A DNA stretch of 64,000 nt from an uncultured Bacilli bacterium (GTDB lineage Bacteria; Bacillota_I; Bacilli_A; RF39; UBA660). Position numbers and translations under genes: made by a program. Below the pieces are notes generated by a model, which was not told where the DNA came from, ran no database searches, and saw only the letters and a program-made list of their open reading frames with translations. This document shows, in pieces, positions 1 to 8,743 of this stretch (positions within the stretch are counted from its first letter, which is position 1; the number at the start of each line of letters is the position of its first letter). Where the stretch lies: NCBI GenBank assembly GCA_934085595.1, contig CAKOHK010000005.1:45522-109521 (forward strand), in the 5' to 3' direction.

Positions 1-789
1 TACATATTACCAAAATACACTCCTATTATTTATTTAAATGAATATCAAAAAAAATCAAATAACTTAAATGATATATCAAAAAATGGTCTAAATATTAAAG
101 TAGGAGATCTAAAAGATATAGATAAGTTTTATACTTATTTAAATACATCTTATGATAAACACACAAAAGATTATTATAATGTACTTTATAGTGAATTTTC
201 TAAAACTAATAGTGTAGACTTATTATTAATAGAATTAAACTATTCTTTATACATTAAATACTTACAAAAAATATATGCTGAAAAGCAAGAAGAAAATGAT
301 AAAATAAACACTTTCTTTAAACAAAATCCTAATGATGATGAGTTATATCACAAAAAATTAGAATCTGACAAAGAACTTAATGATATAAATAATTCAATAG
401 CCTTATCAAACAAAAGATTAGAACTTACAAATATGGAAGTTGTTGGTTCAGCTCTAATTATTAAACAAGATGAAAGAGCTACTCTTCTATCTTTTGGTAC
501 TAAAGAAATAGAAAAAGATATTTATGTAAAAACATTTATTATAAACTCTCTTCTTGATAAATATAAAAGTGAAAACTTTATGTTCTTAGATTTATATGAA
601 ATTATTGGTAGTTTAAATGATGAAAACATTTATAGTAAAAAACCAGACTTTAAACTTGAATATAATCCATCAGTATATGAATACATCGGAGAGTTTGATT
701 TATCAATAAGTAAAACACTACATAGAATATTACTAACAACAAATAAACTTCAAAAAGAGTTCTCAAGAAAAGTAGAAATAATGGATTAA
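1..789 (+). CDS. FemX/MurM-like peptidoglycan branching aminoacyltransferase (5' partial)
   Basis: This is the C-terminal part (262 codons) of a FemABX-family enzyme, which adds amino acids from aminoacyl-tRNA to the peptidoglycan stem peptide at the cytoplasmic face. The frame is open from base 1 with no start, so the gene begins outside the window. A charged helical stretch (about residues 95-140) fits the coiled-coil arm of the family. It is followed by the second GNAT-like half with ALIIKQDERATLLSFG, FLDLYEIIG and VYEYIGEFDLSISKTLHRIL, which read like the FemX C-terminus. An ATG at 433 could be mistaken for the start, but family length and upstream coding argue against it. The exact member and the amino acid added cannot be told. 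Confidence 0.85.
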   Translation, partial: YILPKYTPIIYLNEYQKKSNNLNDISKNGLNIKVGDLKDIDKFYTYLNTSYDKHTKDYYNVLYSEFSKTNSVDLLLIELNYSLYIKYLQKIYAEKQEENDKINTFFKQNPNDDELYHKKLESDKELNDINNSIALSNKRLELTNMEVVGSALIIKQDERATLLSFGTKEIEKDIYVKTFIINSLLDKYKSENFMFLDLYEIIGSLNDENIYSKKPDFKLEYNPSVYEYIGEFDLSISKTLHRILLTTNKLQKEFSRKVEIMD

Positions 790-818
790 AAATAACGGTG
801 TTAAACCGTTATTTTTTC
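789..818. terminator. Bidirectional rho-independent terminator
   Basis: Arms at 789-798 and 806-815 pair perfectly over 10 bp (AAAATAACGG) around a 7-base loop and are flanked by T runs on both strands. The hairpin overlaps the stop codons of the two converging genes. Confidence 0.85.
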
Positions 819-3316
819 TTACATCTTTGAATTACAATATTACATACAAATAATATAATACCACTTATACTAGCAATAACACCTATATTCTTAAATGGTG
901 AATTATATTCAAATATTATATTATATTCTCCACTATTTATTTTAAATCCAATAAATCCATAATTAACTTTTTCATAATCTATCTTTTTACCATTAACATA
1001 TATACTAAAGCCATCTTGATATGGAATACTAGTTATAAAATAACCATCTTTTTCACTCTTAACACTAGCATATATCTTATCCCCTTTAGTTTTATCTTTA
1101 TCTATATTAACTTTAGTTATATTACTATTAGTATTCTTAATATCACTATAATCTAAATAATATAGTCCTATATCACTAATATTATAGTTACCCTTAGAAA
1201 AACGAACTAAAACTTCATCATTATCTTTTAAAGATATTACATAAGTAAACTCAGTATTTCCATTATAATATTTCCATTCATCACAAGTAAGAGAGTTCTT
1301 CTCGCCATTAATACTTATTATTCTATCTCCAACACTGCAACTTTGCCTATTATTAATCTTAAACTTAATAAATATTATTTTATCTTTCACATAATCAGGA
1401 ACACTAAACTTAATATAATCATTCTTATTAGTACTAAAACTATAACTATTATTTTCATATTTATAATTTATACTACTATCAATAACATTAATATCATTAA
1501 ACTTAATTATATTAGAATTATAATTACTATTACTCTTACTATCAGTAACACTATGTTTTAATAATAATTCATTATTATATGGAAAACTATATAAAGAAGC
1601 ATCACTATAATTAATATTATTATAACTTATATACATAAGAGGTAACACTTCATTATTCTCATATAAACATATTTTATTTGTACACTTAACAGGATTGTAT
1701 CCAATAACATTCTTATCTTCATAATTAATAATATATTCTTCATTCATAAACATATGAAATAACAAATTATTATTAGCACTAGTAATAAGTCTATTTCTTG
1801 ACTGCATAACATTATTAAATACATCAAAATAAAACTTATTATAATCTATATTATATAATGAAGAATATATATTACTCTGATACATATTAATATTACTATA
1901 TATATTATTAACATTATAACTTCTATTACTACTAACACTTATTCTATAAAAATCTTTATCATTTATACTATTAACTAATTCTTTTTCACTATTATAATCA
2001 TTAAAATATTTAAGATTCTTTAACACTAAATCACTATTTTCATTTATAACTACAAAACTAATTAAACTAATCAAAACCACATAACACATAAATATATTAT
2101 TATGTTTATATTTCCTACATAAACTAAATACTATAAAACTAACTATAATTTCAATAACTATATAATAACTATAATAACTATTCATAATTAAACTAAATAT
2201 AACTATCACACTTATTATAACAAATACACCCCTAACCTTAAGAGTGTCTATATTCTTAAAGAAACATGCTATGCCTATAGAATACATAGTCAAAAAAGGA
2301 ATCAAAGCTTTAGCGTCAATATACATAGTTGCATTTAATATATAATTAAATGTTGGAAAAATAAATATCAAAGAAAGTACAATAAATAAAAATCTATTTT
2401 CTTTTTCTTTACTATAAAATAAATATATAAGTCCAAATAAAACTATAGATGTAAGACCTACTCCATAAGAATTATACATCAAATAAGATAAATTAAACTT
2501 AGGTACTAATAAATCAAATAAACTAATATTTATAGGAGAATCCATTCTATTACTAAGGACACTATAAAACTCTGGAACAATTAATATACCAGAAACAAGC
2601 ACACCAATTATAATAGGAAATATAAACTTACATCCATCTCTAAGAAATAATTTAAAATCTTTATATCTACCCTCTTTAATATAATAATAAACACCATAAA
2701 CAACTATACATATAATTGATGGAATACTATAGTAATAACTCATAAGAATAATTAAAAGAGTACTTATAGATAACAAATCGCTTCTATTTTTATCAAAATA
2801 TCTATTTACCCCAAACAAAGCACTTATCAAAAAAGGCATATAATTAATAAACATAATATGTCTATGAGAATGAAATACTAAAGAAGAAGATAGCATAAAA
2901 CAAATACTTGTAACTAAAGACACATTATAACTAAACTTATTCTTTCTTAAAAATAAATAAAACAATACACCACTTACAATAACTAAAATAATACTACTAT
3001 ACATCAAATAATCTCTCATATTAACAAAAGGAAGTAAATAAGAAATCATTATAACAGGATTAAATAATCCATAATAAGCATAATTATATATATTTTGTCC
3101 AGCACCTAAATTAAAAGCAAAATCAGGAAAAATATCATGAGTACTATAAAACAAAGTTCTAAAATATTCAGGAATAACACTATGCTGAGATAAATAATCA
3201 ATATAACTTGCCCAAATATATTTATCTTGAAGAATTATAATAACCCCAAAAACAAATATTACTATTAAAAGTAATATGTTTATTAAATCTCTATTTTTAT
3301 TTAAAAACTTTTTCAT
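809..3316 (-). CDS. YfhO-family integral membrane protein
   Basis: An 835-residue polytopic protein. The N-terminal 430 residues hold about eleven hydrophobic helices. After TM1 comes the YfhO-type extracytoplasmic motif region (YIDYLSQHSVIPEYFR, then FNLGAGQNIYNYAYYGLFNP). The second half is a large, Asn/Ser-rich, beta-type extracytoplasmic domain closed by one last C-terminal TM segment and a lysine tail. Family knowledge: YfhO-like proteins are GT-C-fold enzymes linked to glycosylation of lipoteichoic acid or other envelope glycopolymers using lipid-linked sugars. The substrate here is inferred only at family level. It lies 20 bp downstream of the CHAP hydrolase gene, so it may be the last gene of that operon. 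Confidence 0.8.
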   Translation of the reverse strand: MKKFLNKNRDLINILLLIVIFVFGVIIILQDKYIWASYIDYLSQHSVIPEYFRTLFYSTHDIFPDFAFNLGAGQNIYNYAYYGLFNPVIMISYLLPFVNMRDYLMYSSIILVIVSGVLFYLFLRKNKFSYNVSLVTSICFMLSSSLVFHSHRHIMFINYMPFLISALFGVNRYFDKNRSDLLSISTLLIILMSYYYSIPSIICIVVYGVYYYIKEGRYKDFKLFLRDGCKFIFPIIIGVLVSGILIVPEFYSVLSNRMDSPINISLFDLLVPKFNLSYLMYNSYGVGLTSIVLFGLIYLFYSKEKENRFLFIVLSLIFIFPTFNYILNATMYIDAKALIPFLTMYSIGIACFFKNIDTLKVRGVFVIISVIVIFSLIMNSYYSYYIVIEIIVSFIVFSLCRKYKHNNIFMCYVVLISLISFVVINENSDLVLKNLKYFNDYNSEKELVNSINDKDFYRISVSSNRSYNVNNIYSNINMYQSNIYSSLYNIDYNKFYFDVFNNVMQSRNRLITSANNNLLFHMFMNEEYIINYEDKNVIGYNPVKCTNKICLYENNEVLPLMYISYNNINYSDASLYSFPYNNELLLKHSVTDSKSNSNYNSNIIKFNDINVIDSSINYKYENNSYSFSTNKNDYIKFSVPDYVKDKIIFIKFKINNRQSCSVGDRIISINGEKNSLTCDEWKYYNGNTEFTYVISLKDNDEVLVRFSKGNYNISDIGLYYLDYSDIKNTNSNITKVNIDKDKTKGDKIYASVKSEKDGYFITSIPYQDGFSIYVNGKKIDYEKVNYGFIGFKINSGEYNIIFEYNSPFKNIGVIASISGIILFVCNIVIQRCKKK

Positions 3317-3336
3317 AACTAATCCTATATTTTATA

Positions 3337-4215
3337 TTAATATGCTGGTACACCATAACCATAAATACTATCATATCCAACTGGATAAGTATTTCTTTTA
3401 ACTGTATTTCCATCATTTCCAGATATATATGTTACATTATTTCCACTAACACTTTCAACAATACCAACATGATCGGCAACACCATCTCTACTATTTTTCC
3501 AGTCAAAGAATATTATATCTCCAGGATTTGGTACATAACTACCAGTTTGCCATCTATTATTTTGTTTAAACCAATCAGCCCCTGCACTACAAAGAGCAAA
3601 CTTAGGAACAGTACTATTTAAATAACCAGCTTGATTAGCAACCCAACTTACAAATATAGCACACCAAGCAGCAGATTGATTACGTCCATAATACCAAGTT
3701 CTATATGGTTCACCTCCAACATTTCCAAGTTGAGCAGCAGCTATCTGTACCATCTTTTGTGAACCAGTACCAGTAACACCAGTAGTACCACCACTACCAG
3801 CAGGACCAACAGGTCTTTGAACATTATCATGAGCTTCCATAGCTCTTCTTATTGCTTCCTTATATTCTTCTTCCCTCTTCATATCATATTGATTCTTAGC
3901 ATCATCAATTCCCTCTCTAGTAGCCATTTGATAACAATTAAATCCATCATTAAACCCAATAACACCAGTAACCAAATTAAGAATTGTAGGAACTAAAAAT
4001 ATAATAATCGCAGCCATAGTTTTATTAATCATACCTTTTAATATACCGTTAAAAGAACTACTTTTATCTTCCCCCTTAAACACATAATTAAGTAAAGTAA
4101 TCATGACACTTAAAATAAGTATAATAGGCGCCACAACACATATTATTTTAATAACTATTTTAATTATATAAAGAACATTAAGTACTCTATAATCTTGACA
4201 TATTGACAATAACAT
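3337..4215 (-). CDS. CHAP-domain peptidoglycan hydrolase with N-terminal two-helix membrane module
   Basis: 292 residues. Residues about 12-90 form two long hydrophobic helices split by a charged loop (VFKGEDKSSS), a pattern seen in TrbC/VirB2-like modules. A charged helix (about 95-130) and a Gly/Thr linker follow. Residues about 150-292 are a CHAP/NlpC-P60-type amidase or endopeptidase domain with catalytic Cys in SAAWCAIFVSW, His in GVADHVGIVESV and a following Asn/Asp in YISGNDGN. A membrane-anchored wall hydrolase is the likely role. Start: ATG at 4215 with AAGGATG upstream. The membrane pair resembles the C-terminus of the secreted protein at 32204-33469. There is no classical signal peptide, so topology is inferred from the helices. 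Confidence 0.8.
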   Translation of the reverse strand: MLLSICQDYRVLNVLYIIKIVIKIICVVAPIILILSVMITLLNYVFKGEDKSSSFNGILKGMINKTMAAIIIFLVPTILNLVTGVIGFNDGFNCYQMATREGIDDAKNQYDMKREEEYKEAIRRAMEAHDNVQRPVGPAGSGGTTGVTGTGSQKMVQIAAAQLGNVGGEPYRTWYYGRNQSAAWCAIFVSWVANQAGYLNSTVPKFALCSAGADWFKQNNRWQTGSYVPNPGDIIFFDWKNSRDGVADHVGIVESVSGNNVTYISGNDGNTVKRNTYPVGYDSIYGYGVPAY

Positions 4216-4232
4216 TTAATCACATCCTTACA

Positions 4233-4907
4233 TTAAATAATATTTTTCTCTTCTATATTATCATTAAACTTATATACTTTAGCAGGCTTAGTACCTCTAA
4301 ATATAGCTTGCTCATTAATATCTCTAATTATGTTAGAAGTAATCATTTTCTTTCTAAAGTTTCTTCTATCTAATTTTCTTTCTAAAATAGTTTCACATAC
4401 GCCCTGTAATTCAGGTAATGTAAACTCATATGGAAAGAATCCCTTTAATATATTTGTTTTAACTATTCTTTTCTTAAGTTCAAGAGTGGCACGATCAAAT
4501 ATCTCATTATGATCATAAGCCATAGTTGGCATATCTTTTATATCAAACCACCCAGCATCACATGTTTTAAGTGTATCCTTTAATATAGTTACAGTTTTAG
4601 CATCTATAATACCTATAAAACCAAACGCAATCATTCTCTTAAGCGGAGATCTATTTATATTATCAAAGTAATCATAGAAAAATAAATTATCATTCACAAT
4701 CCCAGTTTTTTCAGCAAGTTCTCTTTTAGCGGCATTCATAATAGTTTCATTATTATACATAGCTCCACCAGGTAAAGCCCATAGTCCATAAAAAGGTTCA
4801 TTTTTTCTCTTAACAAGTAGCACTCTTGTTACACCTTTAATTACAGTAAATAAACAAATATTTACATGTATACCAATATTATTATATAAAGGATTCTTAA
4901 GTTCCAT
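4233..4907 (-). CDS. Nudix-domain protein with winged-helix tail (NrtR-like regulator)
   Basis: 224 residues from the ATG at 4907, which has AGGAGTG 7 bases upstream. A longer frame to 4949 lacks a good site. Residues about 12-135 form a Nudix fold with a Nudix box (LPGGAMYNNE then RELAEKTGI). The second glutamate of the REUxEE signature is Lys, which should weaken or abolish hydrolysis. Residues about 150-215 match the NrtR winged helix (TLPELQGVCETIL, LDRRNFRKKM). NrtR proteins sense ADP-ribose or related molecules and repress NAD or sugar metabolism genes. The degenerate box plus DNA-binding tail argue for a regulator rather than an enzyme. Its promoter contains a palindrome (4933-4947). 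The regulon cannot be seen here. Confidence 0.8.
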   Translation of the reverse strand: MELKNPLYNNIGIHVNICLFTVIKGVTRVLLVKRKNEPFYGLWALPGGAMYNNETIMNAAKRELAEKTGIVNDNLFFYDYFDNINRSPLKRMIAFGFIGIIDAKTVTILKDTLKTCDAGWFDIKDMPTMAYDHNEIFDRATLELKKRIVKTNILKGFFPYEFTLPELQGVCETILERKLDRRNFRKKMITSNIIRDINEQAIFRGTKPAKVYKFNDNIEEKNII

Positions 4908-4926
4908 AATAATCACTCCTAATATA

Positions 4927-4954
4927 ATTATAGTGTAATTACTACACAAGTCAA
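4927..4954 (-). promoter_or_regulatory. Promoter with internal palindromic operator of the NrtR-like gene
   Basis: A -35 TTGACT (4954-4949) and -10 TATAAT (4932-4927) are 16 bp apart. The spacer holds GTGTA-N5-TACAC (4933-4947), itself centred on GTAATTAC. An operator placed between the two boxes suggests repression, probably autoregulation by the downstream winged-helix protein. Confidence 0.65.
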
Positions 4955-4984
4955 ATACTTTTTAAAAAACAAATCACATTTCAA

Positions 4985-5024
4985 TAAAAAAGTTCTAAAT
5001 CTTAAACATATAAGATAAAGAACT
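4985..5024 (-). terminator. Terminator of the BspA-like gene
   Basis: On the minus strand the arms AGTTCTTTATCTTA and TAAGATTTAGAACT (4991-5024) form a long, slightly imperfect stem followed by a run of six T (4990-4985). Confidence 0.75.
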
Positions 5025-5032
5025 TAAATATA

Positions 5033-7099
5033 TTAATTTTTAACTGTAAATATAGTTTTACCTGCTTCATTATTAAACTTATCTGCTTCATCTTGGCTAC
5101 GAGCATAACCATTTTTTATTTTACTAGACAAAAACATATCACTCATATCTGTTACGTTTGATGTATCAAAACTACTTAAATCCAAACTTGTAGCACGACT
5201 AAAAGAAAACATACTACTCATATTAGTTACTTTTGATGTATCAAAATTACTTAAATCTAAACTTGTTGCTTGACTCTCTCTAAACATATAACTCATATCA
5301 GTTACATTTGATGTATTAAAATTGCTTAAATTTAAACTAGTTGCTTGACTGCCATAGAACATTTTATACATAGCAGTTACTTTTGATGTATCAAAACTAC
5401 TTAAATCGAGGCTTGTTGCTTTACTATTATTAAACATACCTTCCATATTAGTTACATTAGAAGTATCAAAACTACTTAAATCCATACTTGTAGCTTGACT
5501 ACCTGAAAACATATAATTCATATCTGTTATGTTTGATGTATCAAAACTACTTAAATCTAAACTTGTTGCTTGACTACCTGAAAACATAAGACCCATAATA
5601 GTTACATTAGTAGTGTTAAAACTTCTTAAATTTAATGTTGTGGCTTGACTATTTTCAAACATACAGCCCATATTAGTTACTTTTGATGTATCAAAACTAC
5701 TTAAATCTAAACTTGTAGCTTGACTCCACTCAAACATAAAACTCATATCTGTTACGTTTGATGTATCAAAATTACTCAAATCTAAGCTAGTGGCTTTACT
5801 GCCATCAAACATAAAACTCATATCTGTTACTTTTGATGTATCAAAACTACTTAAATCTAAACTTGTCACTTTACTATCTCTAAACATATTACTCATATCT
5901 GTTATGTTTGATGTATCAAAACTACTTAAATCTAAACTTGTAGCTTGACTATTTCTAAACATATTACTCATATTAGTTACTTTTGATGTATCAAAACTAC
6001 CTAAATCTATACTAGTGGCTTGACTTTGATAAAACATACCACTCATATCAGTTACATATTTATCATTAATCATATAACACAATTCAGTAGTTACTGGATC
6101 AGTCGATTCATGATCAGTTAAATAAACATGCCATCCATTTGTATCAGAATCAAAAACGTATCCATATTGTCCATCTACAAATGTTGTAGCCCCTTCATCA
6201 GTTGAACATCTTCTTTGACCTTTAATATATAAGTTATTTATATCACTATCACTTAATTTTACATTAAGTGTTATATTCTCTTTTTTAGCTTTAATGTTAT
6301 ATTTATTATCAGTTTGAATAGTACTATTAGTTCCACCCATTAATTTAATTGATGTATTTATTGTATTATTATTCTTATTAATATCTAAACTATGATTTCC
6401 AAGTTCTACATCATTAAATATTACTGTACCCTTTTCATCAGTAGTTCCCGTCATTGGATTAGAATGAAGTGTTACTTCACTATTCGCTACAGGTGTTCCA
6501 TCTGCATTAGATATATTAAGTGTAAGATTATATGTATTGTAAGCAGGAACTATTCCAAGCACACCATAGAACTTTTTACCTTGATTATAATTTTGAGGTT
6601 TATTTGTATAATTTATAAATTCAATAGTTACAGTATATGTATGTGTTTCACCTGGTAATATAAGCACTGCTTCTTTATATGGATATAATACTTTATTAGT
6701 TTCAGCAATTACTTCTGCAGTTTCTGGAACAACAACATTATCAGTATTATCACATGTACCTCCAGTAGCTCCACTACTTGTACATTCACTTCTTATAACA
6801 AGTTCATTTTTTTGAATCTCATTATATAGTTTCTGCCAACCTAAAGTATAATAAGCTTCTTCATTACCAGTATTTACTACAGTAATAGTTTTAGTCATAA
6901 TCCATCCAGGCTCTATATTAGTTGCTTTTACTTCTTTTCCATCAGTATATTTAAGTTCTAACTTTGTAGTATCCACATTTATTGTTTCAGCTACATCATT
7001 ACCACTAACAGTTAAACTAAAATAAGCATATGTGAGACCAACTGTTAATAAAAATACTGCTACCAGCATACTTACAAACATAAACTTTTTATCTTTCAT
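5033..7099 (-). CDS. BspA-like surface protein with SipW/TasA-type N-terminus and DUF285 repeats
   Basis: 688 residues. The N-terminus (MKDKKFMFVSML then LLTVGLTYAYFS) is a SipW-type signal peptide, followed by a TasA/camelysin-like beta domain (to about 190). A carboxypeptidase-regulatory or CnaB-like domain (about 190-265, TPVANSEVTLHS) comes next. Residues about 349-648 are twelve 25-residue DUF285 repeats of type VTDMSxMFxxSxATSLDLSSFDTS, plus a partial thirteenth. Related BspA-type repeats are adhesion surfaces in oral and gut bacteria. No LPXTG or C-terminal TM segment is present, so surface retention is unclear. Transcription starts at a promoter with a G13 spacer (see 7126-7157), suggesting on/off or graded expression. 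The leader and first 100 residues recur in the truncated gene at 28948-29280. No signal peptidase gene of the SipW type is in the window. Confidence 0.88.
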   Translation of the reverse strand: MKDKKFMFVSMLVAVFLLTVGLTYAYFSLTVSGNDVAETINVDTTKLELKYTDGKEVKATNIEPGWIMTKTITVVNTGNEEAYYTLGWQKLYNEIQKNELVIRSECTSSGATGGTCDNTDNVVVPETAEVIAETNKVLYPYKEAVLILPGETHTYTVTIEFINYTNKPQNYNQGKKFYGVLGIVPAYNTYNLTLNISNADGTPVANSEVTLHSNPMTGTTDEKGTVIFNDVELGNHSLDINKNNNTINTSIKLMGGTNSTIQTDNKYNIKAKKENITLNVKLSDSDINNLYIKGQRRCSTDEGATTFVDGQYGYVFDSDTNGWHVYLTDHESTDPVTTELCYMINDKYVTDMSGMFYQSQATSIDLGSFDTSKVTNMSNMFRNSQATSLDLSSFDTSNITDMSNMFRDSKVTSLDLSSFDTSKVTDMSFMFDGSKATSLDLSNFDTSNVTDMSFMFEWSQATSLDLSSFDTSKVTNMGCMFENSQATTLNLRSFNTTNVTIMGLMFSGSQATSLDLSSFDTSNITDMNYMFSGSQATSMDLSSFDTSNVTNMEGMFNNSKATSLDLSSFDTSKVTAMYKMFYGSQATSLNLSNFNTSNVTDMSYMFRESQATSLDLSNFDTSKVTNMSSMFSFSRATSLDLSSFDTSNVTDMSDMFLSSKIKNGYARSQDEADKFNNEAGKTIFTVKN
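5156..6055 (-). repeat. Twelve tandem 75-bp coding repeats
   Basis: Each unit encodes one 25-residue DUF285 repeat. The first codon of repeat 1 starts at 6055 and that of the partial repeat 13 at 5155, exactly 12 x 75 bp with no indel. Units share long identical tracts, so gain or loss of units by recombination is likely. Confidence 0.95.
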
Positions 7100-7125
7100 A
7101 CATGTACCTCTATTCTCTATTTATA

Positions 7126-7157
7126 ATTATATCAGTACCCCCCCCCCCCCATGTCAA
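7126..7157 (-). promoter_or_regulatory. Putative phase-variable promoter with a G13 tract in the spacer
   Basis: Minus strand: -35 TTGACA (7157-7152), 13 consecutive G (7150-7138), then TGA-TATAAT, an extended -10 (hexamer 7131-7126). The -35/-10 spacing is 20 bp; a loss of three G would restore the ideal 17. The 5' leader of about 20 nt carries AGAGGT and the ATG at 7099. Homopolymer slippage in such spacers is a known way to vary transcription. Confidence 0.75.
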
Positions 7158-7209
7158 GTGGCAAACAAAAAGCAAACACTATAAGTTTAATGTTCACTTT
7201 AATTTTCAC

Positions 7210-7286
7210 TGGCGTCCCCGATTGGAATCGAACCAACGACCTATTGCTTAGGAGGCAATCGCTCTATCCTACTGAGCTACGAGGAC
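7210..7286 (-). tRNA. tRNA-Arg (anticodon CCT)
   Basis: 77-nt cloverleaf with a 7-bp acceptor stem (GTCCTCG/CGGGGAC, one G-U pair), anticodon stem ATTGC/GCAAT around loop CTCCTAA, T-loop GTTCGATTC and an encoded CCA. It decodes AGG. Confidence 0.95.
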
Positions 7287-7301
7287 AAAAAAGATATATA
7301 A

Positions 7302-7682
7302 TTATATCCATCTAGGTATATATAAGTTTCTAGTATACCCATCAAGATATTTATTATATAACATAATTATTGAATTTACTATATAAAGTAATATATCTTT
7401 TTCACCCTTAGGTGCTTTAAGTACCTTTAAATGATTATTTAAATTATTTCTAAATTCTCTATCATCAAAATATTTATTAACTGCATTATTAAGCGCAACA
7501 GCTCTTTTTAATGCATTTTTTTCTTTTTCATCAACACCGAATATATAAGATTGATATATCTGAATAACTTTATCACTCATCTTATCATTTTCACTAAATC
7601 TCTCATTTATAATCTTATAATAGTCTTTACAATATTTAATAATAATTTTATTTCTTAAAAACCTATTTTCCACTATAATCAC
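7302..7682 (-). CDS. Hypothetical protein, co-transcribed with rseP
   Basis: 126 residues, basic, mostly helical, with no signal peptide or clear membrane helix. I do not recognise a family. Its start overlaps the rseP stop by 4 nt (ATGA type), so the two are translationally coupled, and it is the last gene of the ftsW-cdsA-rseP group before tRNA-Arg. The overlap and codon use support a real gene. Its function is open. Confidence 0.6.
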   Translation of the reverse strand: MIIVENRFLRNKIIIKYCKDYYKIINERFSENDKMSDKVIQIYQSYIFGVDEKEKNALKRAVALNNAVNKYFDDREFRNNLNNHLKVLKAPKGEKDILLYIVNSIIMLYNKYLDGYTRNLYIPRWI

Positions 7683-8734
7683 CTAAATAATTTAGTTACA
7701 TCATTATAAGTTACATAAAGCATAAGTATTATCATTATTAAAAATCCTATATAATTAAGTGCTATTTCTAATTTCTCACTTGGTTTCTTTTTACTAATAG
7801 TTTCTATAAGTAATAATAGTACTCTTCCACCATCAAATACTGGTACTGGTATTAAATTAATAATACCTACATTTAAACTTAAATATGCTATTAAGTATAG
7901 TATTGGTTGTAATCCTGATGATTTAACTTGATCCACTATTGTATATATTCCAACAGGTCCGCTTAAATTATTAAGTGATACTTTTCCTGTAAATAAAGAT
8001 CCTAATATTTTAAATATAGTATTTACTGTATCCCCTGTTGCTTCTACTGAATATATAAGAGCATTCTTAAATCCTTTTTCATATCTAACAGCACTTGCTC
8101 CTACTCCAAATAATCTTTTTTCTGTATCATCTTCCATTGTAACTTCTGGAACTACATCATATTTTTTAATACTTCCATCTGTTTTTTTAACTTCAAATAC
8201 ATAATTATCTTGTAATTTCTTAGCACTTATCTCAAGAAGTATATCATCCCAACTATCTATTTTAGTATCATTTATTTTAAGAATAACATCTCCTACTTCA
8301 AGACCACTCTTAGCACATGGACTACCATCAAGTATCATTCCAATACTTGTATCTTGTATACTTCTTCCATATATAAGTCCACTTATAAAGAATACTACTA
8401 TAGCTAAAACAAAGTTCATAACTATACCCATTATAAGTACTAATAATCTTCTAATAAAACTCTTATTTTCAAGAACTCTATCTTTCTTTATACTTTTATC
8501 CATTCCATCTTTTTCTGCCATTGACACATATCCACCAACAGGAAAAGCACGAACACTATATGTTGTCTCACTCTTCTTAGGTTTAAACTTAAAAAGAAGT
8601 GGTCCCATTCCTAAAGAAAACTCATTAACATACACTCCTGCCTTTTTAGCAGTTATAAAGTGACCCCATTCATGTATTAAAATAATTATTCCAAGTATAA
8701 ATATAAGTATTAAAAGTGTAATTATAAAGTTCAT
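7679..8734 (-). CDS. rseP: RseP/RasP site-2 intramembrane zinc metalloprotease (M50)
   Basis: 351 residues, the usual size. HEWGH in TM1 (about residues 22-26) is the HExxH zinc site. The second active-site motif is NLIPVPVFDGGR (about 297-308), with the Asp as third ligand. A single PDZ domain (about 115-190) sits between. RasP cleaves membrane-bound anti-sigma factors and remnant signal peptides. It lies 9 bp after cdsA, the usual Bacilli order, but dxr, which often lies between cdsA and rseP, is absent. Confidence 0.95.
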   Translation of the reverse strand: MNFIITLLILIFILGIIILIHEWGHFITAKKAGVYVNEFSLGMGPLLFKFKPKKSETTYSVRAFPVGGYVSMAEKDGMDKSIKKDRVLENKSFIRRLLVLIMGIVMNFVLAIVVFFISGLIYGRSIQDTSIGMILDGSPCAKSGLEVGDVILKINDTKIDSWDDILLEISAKKLQDNYVFEVKKTDGSIKKYDVVPEVTMEDDTEKRLFGVGASAVRYEKGFKNALIYSVEATGDTVNTIFKILGSLFTGKVSLNNLSGPVGIYTIVDQVKSSGLQPILYLIAYLSLNVGIINLIPVPVFDGGRVLLLLIETISKKKPSEKLEIALNYIGFLIMIILMLYVTYNDVTKLFR

Positions 8735-8743
8735 CTCATCCTC

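Noticed and set aside
5156..6055. Regular 75-bp periodicity that could look like a CRISPR array
   Set aside because: The whole stretch is one open frame encoding DUF285 repeats, and there are no unique spacers.
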